Positions 27,060 through 37,195 of a stretch of DNA of 64,000 nt are shown here, in pieces. Numbering within the stretch: position 1 is the first letter of the stretch; each line of letters begins with the position of its first letter. The position numbers and the translations under genes are program-made. The stretch comes from Prochlorococcus sp. AG-409-F19 (GTDB taxonomy: Bacteria; Cyanobacteriota; Cyanobacteriia; PCC-6307; Cyanobiaceae), in the NCBI GenBank assembly GCA_003215795.1, contig QCJV01000002.1, forward strand, positions 57,945 to 121,944, in the 5' to 3' direction. The notes below the pieces were generated by a model that was not told the origin of the DNA, ran no database searches, and worked only from the letters and a program-made list of their open reading frames with translations.

Positions 27060-29390
27060 ATGTTAAACGCCTCTTCTGCGTCTAATACTACACAGACCAA
27101 ATTGGCCTGGGAGTTAAGCATGTCTGATGAACCTTTACTGAGAGAAGATCTCATTAGAAGTTCTGATGATTATGGCATCCCACTACCAGAATGGTTGAAA
27201 AATTGCATCAAGCAAGTCCCAACTCCTCTAGGAGAATGCTGCCCAGCTGACTCAGAAGCATTATTAGCATCAGCTTTTGATTTAGCATTTCGACTACATA
27301 AAGGTCAATTTAGAGCAAGTGGTGACCCATATATAATTCACCCTGTTGCAGTGGCCAACCTCCTCAAAGAGATTGGCGCCAGTCCAAAAGTCATAGCAGC
27401 AGGTTTTCTGCATGATGTTGTTGAAGATACAAATATTTCTCTTGATCAATTAGAAGAATATTTTGGAATTGAAGTTAGAAGCTTAGTTGAAGGAGTTACC
27501 AAGTTAGGAGGAATTCATTTCCCTAATAGAACCGAAGCTCAAGCTGAAAACCTCCGCAAAATGTTTCTAGCAATGGCTAGTGATATACGTGTAGTTCTTG
27601 TAAAGCTGGCAGATAGATTGCATAACATGCGAACCATAGATGCCTTGCAACGTGACAAGCAAGAGAGAATTGCTCTTGAAACACGAGAAATCTATGCACC
27701 CTTAGCCAATCGACTGGGGATAGGTCGCTTTAAATGGGAATTAGAAGACCTTGCATTTAAACTTCTTGAGCCAAATGCATATAAGAAAATACAACAAGAA
27801 GTGGTAACAAAACGCAGTGAAAGAGAAGAGCGTTTAAAAAAAACAGTTGAGTCACTTAAAACCCGCTTAATTGAATCAGGTCTAAATGATTGTGAAATCA
27901 CCGGACGTCCAAAACACTTATTTGGAATATGGAGCAAAATGCAACGCCAAGATAAAGAGTTTCATGAGATTTACGACGTTGCAGCACTTCGAATTATTGT
28001 TCCTAATTTAGAAACTTGCTATAGAGCATTAGCTGTTGTTCACGATACATTCAGGCCAATCCCAGGTCGTTTCAAAGATTATATAGGACTACCCAAACCA
28101 AATGGCTATCAATCACTTCATACAGCCGTAATTGGTAGACATAGACCAATAGAAGTACAAATAAGGACGTCTGAGATGCATCAAGTTGCTGAGTTTGGAA
28201 TTGCCGCGCACTGGAAATACAAAGAAGGTGGTTCTCCAGCTTCAGGCAACACAGAGCGGTTCAACTGGCTTAGACAACTGGTTGACTGGCAACAAGAAGA
28301 AGGTAGCTCTGATCACAATGACTATCTTTCATCTATTAAAGAAGATTTATTTGATGAAGAAGTATTTGTATTTACACCTAAAGGAGATGTTGTAGGCCTC
28401 CGAAAAGGCTCAACTGCAATAGATTTTGCTTATCGGATTCACTCTGAGATCGGCAACCATTGTCATGGCACTCGAATTAATGACAAGCTTTGTACATTGA
28501 CTACTCCATTAAACAATGGCGATTTTGTGGAAATTATTACAAGCAAGACAGCTCACCCTAGTCTTGATTGGTTGAACTATGTAGCAACTCCTACAGCAAG
28601 AAATCGCATAAGACAATGGTATAAAATTAGTCATAGAGATGAAACAATTCAGAGAGGTAAAGATCTACTAGAGAGGGATCTAGGTAGAAAAGGCTTTGAC
28701 ACATTACTCAATGGTGAGGCAATGAAAAAAGTAGCGGATAGATGCAATCTGAAATCAACCGATGATCTACTTGCTGCTCTTGGTTTTGGTGCAATTACAC
28801 TTCATCAAGTTCTTAATCGTCTAAGGGAGGAAATACGTCTTCAAAATATAACTACTTTATCTGCAGAAAAGAAGGATGAAGTAGTTGAACATATAGCAAG
28901 TCAGCAAGACACATTAACGCCGAGCAAATCTTCGCCCAAAAACTCTCCAATTATTGGCTTAGAAGGGCTTGAATATCGACTAGGTGGTTGTTGCAGTCCT
29001 CTCCCAGGAGAAGAAATCTTGGGTACTGTTGCTCTTGGAAATCATGGGATCACCATACATCGACAGGATTGTATAAATTTAGAATCAGTTCCAAATGCAA
29101 GACGTTTACCTGTGAGTTGGAATAATGATGAGCTTACTCAAAGCAATAAATTCTCTACGCAAATCAGGATTGAAGTCATTGACAGAGTAGGTGTTTTAAA
29201 AGACATCTTGATGCGTCTTTCAGATAATGGGATAAATGTGAGTGATGCACGTGTGCAAACTTCTTCTGGGAAGCCAGCTTGTATTGACCTCAAAATCGAG
29301 TTAAAAAATGCTGAGCAACTTTTGCTAACCATAAATAAGATTCGTGCTATGGCAGATGTTCTTGATATTGCTCGCACAGGCCAAAATTAA
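27060..29390 (+). CDS. spoT: Bifunctional (p)ppGpp synthetase/hydrolase, RelA/SpoT
   Basis: A 776-residue long RSH protein controlling the stringent response. The HD hydrolase domain is intact (AAGFLHDVVEDTNISLDQLEEYFG). The synthetase domain contains YDVAALRIIVPNLETCYRALAVVHDTFRPIPGRFKDYIGLPKPNGYQSLHTAV; RFKD is the form found in bifunctional enzymes. TGS (VFVFTPKGDVVGLRKGSTAIDFAYRIHSEIG), a Cys-containing region (YRLGGCCSPLPGEEILG) and a C-terminal ACT domain follow. It is probably the sole long RSH of this genome. An ATG at 27120 (MSDEPLLRED) is an alternative start. Confidence 0.95.
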   Translation: MLNASSASNTTQTKLAWELSMSDEPLLREDLIRSSDDYGIPLPEWLKNCIKQVPTPLGECCPADSEALLASAFDLAFRLHKGQFRASGDPYIIHPVAVANLLKEIGASPKVIAAGFLHDVVEDTNISLDQLEEYFGIEVRSLVEGVTKLGGIHFPNRTEAQAENLRKMFLAMASDIRVVLVKLADRLHNMRTIDALQRDKQERIALETREIYAPLANRLGIGRFKWELEDLAFKLLEPNAYKKIQQEVVTKRSEREERLKKTVESLKTRLIESGLNDCEITGRPKHLFGIWSKMQRQDKEFHEIYDVAALRIIVPNLETCYRALAVVHDTFRPIPGRFKDYIGLPKPNGYQSLHTAVIGRHRPIEVQIRTSEMHQVAEFGIAAHWKYKEGGSPASGNTERFNWLRQLVDWQQEEGSSDHNDYLSSIKEDLFDEEVFVFTPKGDVVGLRKGSTAIDFAYRIHSEIGNHCHGTRINDKLCTLTTPLNNGDFVEIITSKTAHPSLDWLNYVATPTARNRIRQWYKISHRDETIQRGKDLLERDLGRKGFDTLLNGEAMKKVADRCNLKSTDDLLAALGFGAITLHQVLNRLREEIRLQNITTLSAEKKDEVVEHIASQQDTLTPSKSSPKNSPIIGLEGLEYRLGGCCSPLPGEEILGTVALGNHGITIHRQDCINLESVPNARRLPVSWNNDELTQSNKFSTQIRIEVIDRVGVLKDILMRLSDNGINVSDARVQTSSGKPACIDLKIELKNAEQLLLTINKIRAMADVLDIARTGQN

Positions 29391-29436
29391 TATCTAGGGG
29401 CTGAAGATTCCTTGAGATTTTAGAAAGTAGACAACT

Positions 29437-29472
29437 CCACATTAAGAAATAAATTCGTATCTCTTAATGTGG
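29437..29472. repeat. 11-bp perfect inverted repeat downstream of spoT
   Basis: CCACATTAAGA (29437-29447) pairs with TCTTAATGTGG (29462-29472). The 14-base loop can add an ATA/TAT pairing. No T-run follows on either strand, so it is at best a weak terminator or an RNA 3'-end protector between the convergent spoT and DUF2062 genes. Confidence 0.5.
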
Positions 29473-29555
29473 AATAGTTACATTCTCAAACCATGAATTA
29501 CATTTTCGGACTAATTATTTTTTGAACCATTTGGAGTTGAACCAAATCAATCACT

Positions 29556-30038
29556 TTATCGATGCCTATGGGACATTTTAATAGTACTTTTCTTTGAACA
29601 TAATTTAAAGAGCATATACGAAATGAGACCAGAAATTAAACCTAAAAGTAATCCCACCATTATTGAACCAAGTAATATCCTATTACTAATTACCCAACCA
29701 TGATTCCACATCTGCCGCTGAGTCAATCCCACAAAATTATTAAATTCTCTTTCTCTGCCCAAAAATAATGAACCAATCTTATAGTTAAACCAATAAAGAG
29801 GAATATATGTTAAGGGGTTACTGATCCATGTCCCAATAACAGCCAGCAAATGATTACCTTTCAGCAAACTAGCCAAGCATACCCCGATCAAGGATTGCAA
29901 TCCAAAAAAAGGGAAACAACCACTAAAAACACCAACAGCTATTCCACGTGCTCTCTTGGCAGGTGTTCCTTCAATTTCCCAAAGCAATCGCAACAAGCGT
30001 TGAAATTTGTTGGACCACTTAAAGAGGTATCTGAACAT
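29556..30038 (-). CDS. DUF2062 membrane protein
   Basis: A 160-residue protein with about three membrane segments (GIAVGVFSGCFPFFGLQSLIGVCLASLL, HLLAVIGTWISNPLTYIPLYWFNY, IMVGLLLGLISGLISYMLFKL). The phrase GVFSGCFPFFGLQ and TWISNPLTYIPLYWFNYKIG are typical of the DUF2062 family, whose function is unknown. In other bacteria family members are sometimes fused to glycosyltransferases, suggesting envelope work. It diverges from mnmE with a 68 bp gap and converges with spoT. Confidence 0.88.
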   Translation of the reverse strand: MFRYLFKWSNKFQRLLRLLWEIEGTPAKRARGIAVGVFSGCFPFFGLQSLIGVCLASLLKGNHLLAVIGTWISNPLTYIPLYWFNYKIGSLFLGREREFNNFVGLTQRQMWNHGWVISNRILLGSIMVGLLLGLISGLISYMLFKLCSKKSTIKMSHRHR

Positions 30039-30106
30039 TTCGAATCCTTAAATGTGCTGCTGCAAAGTACGACTGTAATCGTAGAGAAAAATCTAATAAT
30101 TTGTTT

Positions 30107-31474
30107 ATGAATCTGACAAATCCTACAGAGGAAACAATCGCTGCTATTGCTTCAGCAGTCTCACCAGGAGAAGGCGCCATTGCAATTGTCAAAATATCTG
30201 GGCCTTTAGCAAGGCAAGTTGTATCAACTATTGTTCGAGTCCCAGGGAAACAAGAATGGAAAAGCCACTCAATTCTTTATGGATACGTAATCAATCAAAA
30301 AACAAAAAAAAAGATCGATGAAGTTTTAATATTAATAATGGATGGTCCAAGGAGTTATACAGGAGAAGATGTAGTAGAGATTCATTGCCATGGAGGTTTA
30401 ATAGCAGTTCAGCAAACACTTGAACAAGTATTAATTCAGCCCCATACAAGAAGAGCATTCCCCGGAGAATTCAGTCAGCGCGCAGTTTTAAATGGACGAC
30501 TTGATCTTACTCAAGCAGAAGCTATTCACGAATTGATAAGTGCCCGAACTCAAAAAGCTGCTCAATTAGCGATGGCAGGAATTGATGGTGATATTAGCAA
30601 TGTTATAAAGGAAATAAAAAACAAGCTTATTGATCAACTTGGTGAGATTGAAGCAAGAATTGATTTTGAGGAAGATCTACCAGCACTAAATTCGAAGACC
30701 CTATTTGCTGATTTAATGCTAATTCGAGACCAATTAAGTCAACTTATTTCAGATGCAAAGCAAGGCTGCTTAATTCGTAATGGATTAAAAGTTGCACTTA
30801 TTGGGTCACCTAATGTAGGGAAAAGTTCTCTACTCAATTTTTTCAGTAAACAAGAAAAGGCTATCGTCACAAACGTGCCTGGCACTACAAGAGATCTTAT
30901 AGAAAGTGAAGTTATTTTAAAAGGAATTCCAATCACCCTTCTTGATACTGCTGGTATTCGAGAAACAAATGATGCAATAGAAAAGATTGGAATCGCACGA
31001 AGCCATAAAGCTTTAGAAACTGCAGATGCAGTGATACTGATTTTTGATGTTAGTCAAGGTTGGACAACTAATGACCAAAAACTCCTGGAGCAAATCCCAA
31101 CAGACACACCTAAGCTTTTAGTTGGAAATAAGTCTGATCTTCAAAGCCAGGCTTTAGGCTCCAAAGCAGATGCGACTATGAGTGCATTAACTGGTGAAGG
31201 AGGAGAGGAAGTAATTATGAAATTGTTAAAGATTTGTGGGGCTAATGCAACATCAGGAGTAGAAATTGCACTTAACCAAAGGCAACTTGATCTTGTAACA
31301 GATGCCCTAAACGCCATTGATCAAATAACGGTGGTCGTCACACAACAATTACCATGGGATTTCTGGACCATTGATCTAAGAGAAGCTATCTACAAATTAA
31401 ATGAAGTAACTGGGGAAGACATCACAGAAGTATTACTAGACCGAATATTTGCAAGATTTTGTATCGGCAAGTAA
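30107..31474 (+). CDS. mnmE: tRNA modification GTPase MnmE (TrmE)
   Basis: MnmE with MnmG installs the (carboxymethyl)aminomethyl group at U34 of tRNAs. This 455-residue protein has the folate-binding N-terminal domain (TIAAIASAVSPGEGAIAIVKISGPLA, YTGEDVVEIHCHGG), a helical domain, and an inserted G domain with P-loop GSPNVGKSSLLN, VTNVPGTTRD, LLDTAGIR and NKSD. It ends with the obligatory C-terminal FCIGK. I start at the ATG at 30107; the track adds two codons from a TTG. Confidence 0.97.
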   Translation: MNLTNPTEETIAAIASAVSPGEGAIAIVKISGPLARQVVSTIVRVPGKQEWKSHSILYGYVINQKTKKKIDEVLILIMDGPRSYTGEDVVEIHCHGGLIAVQQTLEQVLIQPHTRRAFPGEFSQRAVLNGRLDLTQAEAIHELISARTQKAAQLAMAGIDGDISNVIKEIKNKLIDQLGEIEARIDFEEDLPALNSKTLFADLMLIRDQLSQLISDAKQGCLIRNGLKVALIGSPNVGKSSLLNFFSKQEKAIVTNVPGTTRDLIESEVILKGIPITLLDTAGIRETNDAIEKIGIARSHKALETADAVILIFDVSQGWTTNDQKLLEQIPTDTPKLLVGNKSDLQSQALGSKADATMSALTGEGGEEVIMKLLKICGANATSGVEIALNQRQLDLVTDALNAIDQITVVVTQQLPWDFWTIDLREAIYKLNEVTGEDITEVLLDRIFARFCIGK

Positions 31475-31579
31475 AACAACTTATTATTGAACAATGAATT
31501 ATTACTCTCTTAAAAAATCACCAATTCATCAGGCTCCTAAACCTCCTCTAATCAAATCTTTGTTCTATCTATTGGACTT

Positions 31580-32449
31580 TTGAATATAATTACACCAACA
31601 ATTAAACATCTGTTAGATACGTGGCTTGATGAAGATTTAGGCCGAGGAGATCTCACTCAAGCAGGTATTAACAGTAACGAGGTTGTAAATGCGCATTGGG
31701 AATGCAAGCAAGAGGGTATCTTCTGTGGAGGAGGGCTTGTGAAATGTCTGTTTAGTCAGCTTGATCCATCAGTCACCATACTTCTACATAAAGCTGATGG
31801 GGAAAGTTTCATGCATGGTGAAAGAGTAATAGAATTAAATGGACCCGTCTCTTCGCTCTTAGCTGGTGAGCGAACAGCTCTAAACTTAGCCATGCACCTC
31901 TCTGGGATAGCTACAACAACTAACAAACTAGTTTCAGAGCTGAAAGGTACGGGAGTTCTTTTAGCAGATACAAGAAAAACGACACCAGGACTTCGACAAT
32001 TAGAAAAATATGCTGTGAGATGTGGAGGAGGCATTAATCATCGCTTAGGCCTAGATGATGCTGCGATGTTAAAAGAGAACCACATCGCATGGAGTAATGG
32101 GATAGAAAAATCTATCAAGAGTCTAAGGAAAAACATCCCTTGGACCAGTAAGATTATTGTTGAAGCTGAAACAGAGCAACAAGCAAAAGAAGCAGTTTTA
32201 GCTGGAGCTGATGGAGTCCTTCTTGATGAGATGTCAGTTACAAATATACAAAAACTAGTGCCTCAATTACGAGCCCTCGCAAAACAAGCATCTAGACAAG
32301 TCGTGATCGAGGCATCTGGTATCAATCCCAAAGAAATTAAGAATTATGCATCTACGGGAATTGACATTATTTCAAGTAGTGCACCAATTACTAAAAGTAC
32401 TTGGATTGATTTCAGTATGCGATTTAGTGAGAAAGGAGAAAGCAAATAA
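31580..32449 (+). CDS. nadC: Nicotinate-nucleotide pyrophosphorylase (carboxylating)
   Basis: A 289-residue quinolinate phosphoribosyltransferase of de novo NAD synthesis. Motifs: [78 protein letters not shown], and the C-terminal [30 protein letters not shown]. The start is a TTG at 31580. Its stop overlaps the argS ATG (TAATG), and an AAAGGAG inside its 3' end is the argS ribosome binding site. nadK, acting later on NAD, is also in this window at 60.6 kb. Confidence 0.96.
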   Translation: MNIITPTIKHLLDTWLDEDLGRGDLTQAGINSNEVVNAHWECKQEGIFCGGGLVKCLFSQLDPSVTILLHKADGESFMHGERVIELNGPVSSLLAGERTALNLAMHLSGIATTTNKLVSELKGTGVLLADTRKTTPGLRQLEKYAVRCGGGINHRLGLDDAAMLKENHIAWSNGIEKSIKSLRKNIPWTSKIIVEAETEQQAKEAVLAGADGVLLDEMSVTNIQKLVPQLRALAKQASRQVVIEASGINPKEIKNYASTGIDIISSSAPITKSTWIDFSMRFSEKGESK

Positions 32450-34260
32450 TGTTTCAAATCTATCAAGAAATAAATAAGCAACTCAAGGAAGCATTAAATA
32501 CTGCTTTTGCTAAAGAAGCATTAGCTGCTAAAAAGACCGGCGACTCTCTCAATCCACAATTGATGCCAGCATCAAAACCAGAGTTTGGAGACTTCCAAGT
32601 AAATGGTGCATTAACATTAGCTAAAAAAATTAAACTACCTCCAAGGTCTATAGCTGAGATAATAGTTAAACAACTTAAAATGAATGATGAATTCAACAAG
32701 CTTTGTTATCCGCCAACAATAGCCGGTCCTGGTTTTATCAATTTAACTATTCAGAATGATTGTCTTAGTCAAGAATTATCCAGAAGGCTAAAAGATAAGA
32801 ATCTTGGAGTTCCACTAGCGCAAAGTGACGATCAAACAAAGCAACCCAAACCCATTATTGTTGATTTCTCTAGTCCCAACATTGCCAAGGAAATGCATGT
32901 TGGACATTTAAGATCAACTATCATTGGTGATTCAATCGCAAGAATTTTAAGTTTTCGAGGTTATAAGGTACTACGCCTAAATCATGTAGGTGACTGGGGG
33001 ACACAATTTGGTATGTTGATCACATACCTGAAATTAATTATTCCAGAAGCATTGACAACTCCTAATCTAATAAAAATTGGTGACTTAGTTGATTTTTACC
33101 GAAAAGCAAAGAAGCGTTTTGATGACGACGAATACTTTCAGAGGTGCTCACGAGAAGAAGTTGTCAAACTTCAACAAGGTAACAAAGAAAGTCTTAAGGC
33201 TTGGGAACTATTATGTCAGCAATCTCGCCAAGAATTTCAGAAGATCTATGATCGTCTAGATATTGAACTGTCTGAGAGAGGCGAATCTTTTTACAACCCT
33301 TTCTTAATCGATGTGGTGAAAGATCTCAAGAAATTAGGTCTATTAGTTGAAGACGAAGGGGCTGAATGCGTTTTCTTAGAAGGTATGAAAGGGAAAGAAG
33401 GGAAACCTCTACCTTTAATCATTCAAAAGTCTGATGGAGGATTTAATTATGCAACAACTGACTTAGCTGCAATTCGGTATAGACTCCAGTGTCCTCCAAA
33501 TGGTGATGGGGCCGGACGAATCATCTACGTCACTGATTCTGGACAATCCAATCATTTTTCAAGTGTCTTTCAAGTTGCAAAGCGAGCAAAATGGGTTCCA
33601 AAAGAATGTAAAATTGAGCATGTACCATTTGGACTTGTACAAGGTGAAGATGGTAAAAAGCTAAAAACACGCTCAGGAGAGACAGTACGCCTCAAAGAAT
33701 TACTAGATGAGGCCATAGACAGAGCCAAAGCAGATATCGTAAGACGTCTTCATGAAGATAACCGTCAAGAAACACAAGACTTTATTAGTTACGTCTCAAC
33801 TACAATCGGGATTGGAGCTGTTAAATATGCAGACCTTAGTCAAAACAGAACTACAAATTATCAATTTAGTTTTGATCGAATGCTGTCATTACAAGGGAAT
33901 ACAGCACCATATCTATTATATGCTCTAGTTCGTATTGCTGGTATTAATCGCAAAGGTGGGCATTTTGATACTTCAGATAAGCCCCTAAAATTTAGCGAGC
34001 CTGGAGAATGGAAATTAATTAGAGAACTATTGAAATTTGATGAAATAATTCTAGCTGTAGAAGAAGAGTTATTGCCAAATCGATTATGTAGTTATTTATT
34101 TGAATTGAGTCAAGAATTTAATCGGTTTTATGATCAAATACCGGTCTTAAAAGCACAAGAACCAGAAAGGTCATCTCGACTAGCTCTATGTCAACTAACC
34201 AGAGATATTCTGAAAAAGGGGTTAAATCTATTGGGTATTTCAACATTAGAGAGAATGTGA
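32449..34260 (+). CDS. argS: Arginyl-tRNA synthetase
   Basis: A 603-residue class Ia synthetase. The HIGH motif appears as [24 protein letters not shown], preceded by the usual VDFSSPN. The KMSKS equivalent is weak, as in most arginyl enzymes, here [17 protein letters not shown]. An N-terminal additional domain (residues 1-110) and the C-terminal DALR anticodon-binding domain ([17 protein letters not shown] onward, ending in [10 protein letters not shown]) are complete. It is coupled to nadC upstream and to the aminotransferase downstream by one-base overlaps. Confidence 0.97.
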   Translation: MFQIYQEINKQLKEALNTAFAKEALAAKKTGDSLNPQLMPASKPEFGDFQVNGALTLAKKIKLPPRSIAEIIVKQLKMNDEFNKLCYPPTIAGPGFINLTIQNDCLSQELSRRLKDKNLGVPLAQSDDQTKQPKPIIVDFSSPNIAKEMHVGHLRSTIIGDSIARILSFRGYKVLRLNHVGDWGTQFGMLITYLKLIIPEALTTPNLIKIGDLVDFYRKAKKRFDDDEYFQRCSREEVVKLQQGNKESLKAWELLCQQSRQEFQKIYDRLDIELSERGESFYNPFLIDVVKDLKKLGLLVEDEGAECVFLEGMKGKEGKPLPLIIQKSDGGFNYATTDLAAIRYRLQCPPNGDGAGRIIYVTDSGQSNHFSSVFQVAKRAKWVPKECKIEHVPFGLVQGEDGKKLKTRSGETVRLKELLDEAIDRAKADIVRRLHEDNRQETQDFISYVSTTIGIGAVKYADLSQNRTTNYQFSFDRMLSLQGNTAPYLLYALVRIAGINRKGGHFDTSDKPLKFSEPGEWKLIRELLKFDEIILAVEEELLPNRLCSYLFELSQEFNRFYDQIPVLKAQEPERSSRLALCQLTRDILKKGLNLLGISTLERM

Positions 34261-35381
34261 TGAAATCATTTAACCCATACCCAAAAAAAATCCCTAAAGC
34301 TCGTCTGGAGATAGAGCAAATGAAGCAATACTCAGCCCCTTTGGAAGGACGTAGACAGATGCTACGTCTTGATTTTAATGAAAATACGATTGGGCCTAGC
34401 CCCAAAGTAATAGAAGCAATTCACAATATTACCTCTGAAGAAATAGCTGTATATCCTGAATACAACGGTTTGAAAAAAGCATTTGCAGAGAATCTAAATT
34501 CTTCTTTAACTGTAGGTTCTGTAATTCCTAATCAAATAGCTATCTTTAATGGTGTTGATGCTGCAATCCATTCTATTTTTTATGCCTATGGCGATCGTGG
34601 AAAAACATTTTTAACAACAAAGCCTACCTTTGGTTACTATAATCCATGTGCAAATATGCAAGGGATGAAAATCCTTGAAATTCCATATGAAGGTAGAAGC
34701 TTTGAATTTCCTATTAAAGAAATATCCTTATCTCTAAGAAATCTAAATCCAGAAATCCTAATCATATGCAATCCCAACAACCCAACAGGAACTAGCTTAG
34801 ATGCAAGAAGAATTATTCAGTTAGCAGAGCAATTTCCTCGCACACTAATAGTAATTGACGAGCTCTACGAGGCATTTTTAGGAGATAGTATTATTCCAAT
34901 AGTAAATTATTATGAAACGCCTAATCTTGTTGTACTTAGATCTCTTTCTAAAACCTCAGGACTCGCAGGATTACGGATAGGTTTTGCAATAGGTCATCCT
35001 GATGTAATTGATCGCATCTGTCGTGTAACTGGTCCATATGACATTAATAGTTTTGCAGTCACTGCTGCTTTTGCAGCACTTAGGGATCAAGCCTATATCG
35101 ATAATTATGTAGCCGAGGTCCTAAAAGCTAGGTTATGGATAAAGGAAGAGTTATCAAATGAGAAAATAAATCATCATATAAATTCTGGTAATTACTTTTT
35201 ACTCTGGCCAGATCAAAATCCAACAGCAATAGAAGAGCATCTAAAAGCTTCAGGTATTCTAGTTCGAAATATGAAGAACAAGTATGCAATCGATGGCTCC
35301 TTAAGAGTCAGTATTGGTACAATTGATCAAATGAAATTGTTTTTAGACATGTATAAAAAAGCAACTAAATTACTTCATTAA
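34260..35381 (+). CDS. hisC: Probable histidinol-phosphate aminotransferase
   Basis: A 373-residue class I/II PLP aminotransferase. HisC-like features are RLDFNENTIGPSPKVIEAI, VYPEYNGLKKAFAENL, IICNPNNPTGTSLD, IVIDELYEAF and the PLP-lysine segment RSLSKTSGLAGLRIGFA. HisC acts late in histidine synthesis, but close paralogues act on other substrates, so specificity is inferred. The ATG at 34260 overlaps the argS TGA (TGATG-like arrangement); the longer track ORF lies inside argS. It converges with the next gene, overlapping by 12 bp. Confidence 0.82.
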   Translation: MKSFNPYPKKIPKARLEIEQMKQYSAPLEGRRQMLRLDFNENTIGPSPKVIEAIHNITSEEIAVYPEYNGLKKAFAENLNSSLTVGSVIPNQIAIFNGVDAAIHSIFYAYGDRGKTFLTTKPTFGYYNPCANMQGMKILEIPYEGRSFEFPIKEISLSLRNLNPEILIICNPNNPTGTSLDARRIIQLAEQFPRTLIVIDELYEAFLGDSIIPIVNYYETPNLVVLRSLSKTSGLAGLRIGFAIGHPDVIDRICRVTGPYDINSFAVTAAFAALRDQAYIDNYVAEVLKARLWIKEELSNEKINHHINSGNYFLLWPDQNPTAIEEHLKASGILVRNMKNKYAIDGSLRVSIGTIDQMKLFLDMYKKATKLLH

Positions 35382-36107
35382 ATTAATGATTGTCCTCTCA
35401 GGTAGCTTGTTTGGCAGTACATAGCGTTTACCTGATTTTATTATTTCAAGGTTCTTTGTTAAATTTAAGAAAGGCTGAATATCCGTCTGATCACAATTAG
35501 AAGGCCTATTTCCGCGAAGATATTGCGTAGGAATAACAATTTTAGGATTTAATTCATCAACTATTTTGGCAGCCTGTTTAGCTGTAAAGACTTTTGCACC
35601 TCCTCCAACACCTATGAACAAAACATCAGGTCGACCTAAACGCAATTTGTCTTGTGGATTTAAAGGACCAGCAATACCTCCTAAATGAGCAAAGTTTATT
35701 CCTCCCTGCGTCCATTGCCAAAATGTTCCATAACCAAATCTTCTCCCCCCTATGTGATCATGTGCAGTAGAAAAACCCTCCAAATTTAAACCCCGAATTC
35801 GATATGAACCAGGTTTCACAAAAAAAACACCTTTCTTTTTCCAAAAACCTTCATCGGCCAACTCAGAGCTTGCAAGAATAATATCTGGAATAACATTTGG
35901 TTCTCGCAACCCTTTTGCACATGCAACTGCCTTAAAAGGATTTAACAAAACCGAATGCCCCCCTCCTTCAATTAAAAAAGAACTATGGCCAAAACTCTTA
36001 ATTTCTAATGCCTCAGCAAGGCCTGGTGAAATGGAATTAATCACCATTGCAAAAGCAATGGATACTTGTTTAAAAATTAATCGAAATCGCAAAAATTTAG
36101 TGATCAT
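35370..36107 (-). CDS. Exported metallo-beta-lactamase-fold protein lacking the metal motif
   Basis: A 245-residue protein beginning with a basic, hydrophobic leader (about residues 1-33, ending SPGLAEA) that looks like a signal peptide. The rest resembles the UlaG/YtkL branch of the MBL fold: LEIKSFGHSSFLIEGGGHSVLLNPF. Where the HxHxDH metal site should be, it reads ILASSELADEGF; the later HLGDLG reads HLGGIAG, and the last His position is PTQYLRG. All expected zinc ligands thus seem altered, suggesting a non-hydrolytic role. It is the last gene of the minus-strand cluster from prfB, 16 bp after trpG. Confidence 0.8.
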   Translation of the reverse strand: MITKFLRFRLIFKQVSIAFAMVINSISPGLAEALEIKSFGHSSFLIEGGGHSVLLNPFKAVACAKGLREPNVIPDIILASSELADEGFWKKKGVFFVKPGSYRIRGLNLEGFSTAHDHIGGRRFGYGTFWQWTQGGINFAHLGGIAGPLNPQDKLRLGRPDVLFIGVGGGAKVFTAKQAAKIVDELNPKIVIPTQYLRGNRPSNCDQTDIQPFLNLTKNLEIIKSGKRYVLPNKLPERTIINLMK

Positions 36108-36123
36108 ATCAAAAAAAAAATTG

Positions 36124-36717
36124 TCATGCCTCAGCCAATCTTAAAAAGTTATCTAGCAGGTGATGGCCAGATTCAGTCAGGACACTTTCAGGATGAAACT
36201 GCACTCCATATAAATTTGGGAAGTCTTTGTGGCGTAGTCCCATTATTGTGCCATCTTTTAACCAAGCAGTAACTTCCAAAGACTTTGGCAATGAAGCTCT
36301 ATCAGCAATTAGACTATGATATCTAGTCGCAACCAGAGGATTTGACAAACCTGAAAAAATACCATTGCCATGATGGAAAACATTCGATGTTTTTCCATGC
36401 ATAAGTTCCTTAGCTCTAACAATTTTTCCACCAAAAGTTTGAGCAATTGCCTGATGGCCTAAGCAAACTCCAAGAATAGGTTGATTGCTAGATAATTCAT
36501 TTAAAATATCTAAACAAACTCCAGATTGATCAGGATCTCCTGGTCCAGGAGAAAGAACAACTGCTGCAGGTTTTAGAGCCTTTATTTGAGAAATAGAAAT
36601 CTCATCATTTCGTTTTACTAAAATCTCTTTTGCTAAGGAATGTTTTCCAGAGAGCTCCCCAAAGTACTGGACAAGATTAAAAGTAAAGCTGTCATAATTG
36701 TCAATAACTAAAAGCAT
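36124..36717 (-). CDS. trpG: Anthranilate/aminodeoxychorismate synthase glutamine amidotransferase subunit
   Basis: A 197-residue class I glutamine amidotransferase supplying ammonia to anthranilate synthase (and possibly aminodeoxychorismate synthase). It begins MLLVIDNYDSFTFNLVQYF, has the oxyanion segment LSPGPGDPDQSG, the nucleophile Cys in LGVCLGHQAIAQTFGG, and the His-Glu pair in YGVQFHPESVL. TrpG and PabA cannot be separated by sequence alone; many cyanobacteria use one subunit for both. It lies 13 bp after dgkA. Confidence 0.93.
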   Translation of the reverse strand: MLLVIDNYDSFTFNLVQYFGELSGKHSLAKEILVKRNDEISISQIKALKPAAVVLSPGPGDPDQSGVCLDILNELSSNQPILGVCLGHQAIAQTFGGKIVRAKELMHGKTSNVFHHGNGIFSGLSNPLVATRYHSLIADRASLPKSLEVTAWLKDGTIMGLRHKDFPNLYGVQFHPESVLTESGHHLLDNFLRLAEA

Positions 36718-36730
36718 AGGATTTCACTTT

Positions 36731-37195
36731 CTAGGCCCCAAATTTCTCTAAGAGTGAGGGCATTATCAAGAGAATAGCAATAATCAATGCAATCATCGAT
36801 CCAATTAATACTGAGGCTGCTGCACAATCCTTAGCAATTCTAGCCAAAGGATGGAAACGCCTACCGATAGATAAATCAACGACTGCTTCAATAGATGTAT
36901 TAATTAATTCCAATATCAAAATGGCGCCAATAGTATTGGCAATTATTGCAAGTTGAAGTAAGGGTAAATCCAACCAGATAGCCAAAGAAGCAACTAATAC
37001 ACCAATAAAGGTATGAATGCGAAAATTTCTTTGGCTCTTAAAAGCATACCCAATACCTTTCGCAGCATATTGAAAACTTGAAGGCAAATCTTTTGAGGTT
37101 TTCCAGGAGTTTCTCCTAGAAGAATTATTTATATGGTCACCTAACTCTAGGACTTCCTCAACATTCTTTTTTTGACTATGGAGTCTAATCATCAA
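36731..37195 (-). CDS. dgkA: Diacylglycerol/undecaprenol kinase (DgkA family)
   Basis: A 154-residue membrane protein. After a polar N-terminus of about 50 residues come the DgkA elements: QYAAKGIGYAFKSQRNFRIHTFIG, ILILELINTSIEAVVDL and HPLARIAKDCAAASVLIGS, with three membrane helices. Gram-positive homologues phosphorylate undecaprenol for envelope synthesis; E. coli DgkA uses diacylglycerol. The substrate here is not determined. Its start codon overlaps the ybeY stop by 4 bp, so it is coupled to ybeY. Confidence 0.92.
   Translation of the reverse strand: MMIRLHSQKKNVEEVLELGDHINNSSRRNSWKTSKDLPSSFQYAAKGIGYAFKSQRNFRIHTFIGVLVASLAIWLDLPLLQLAIIANTIGAILILELINTSIEAVVDLSIGRRFHPLARIAKDCAAASVLIGSMIALIIAILLIMPSLLEKFGA

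Noticed and set aside
28186-28395. 69-residue plus-strand ORF within spoT
   Set aside because: Alternate frame inside the conserved RelA/SpoT synthetase-TGS region.
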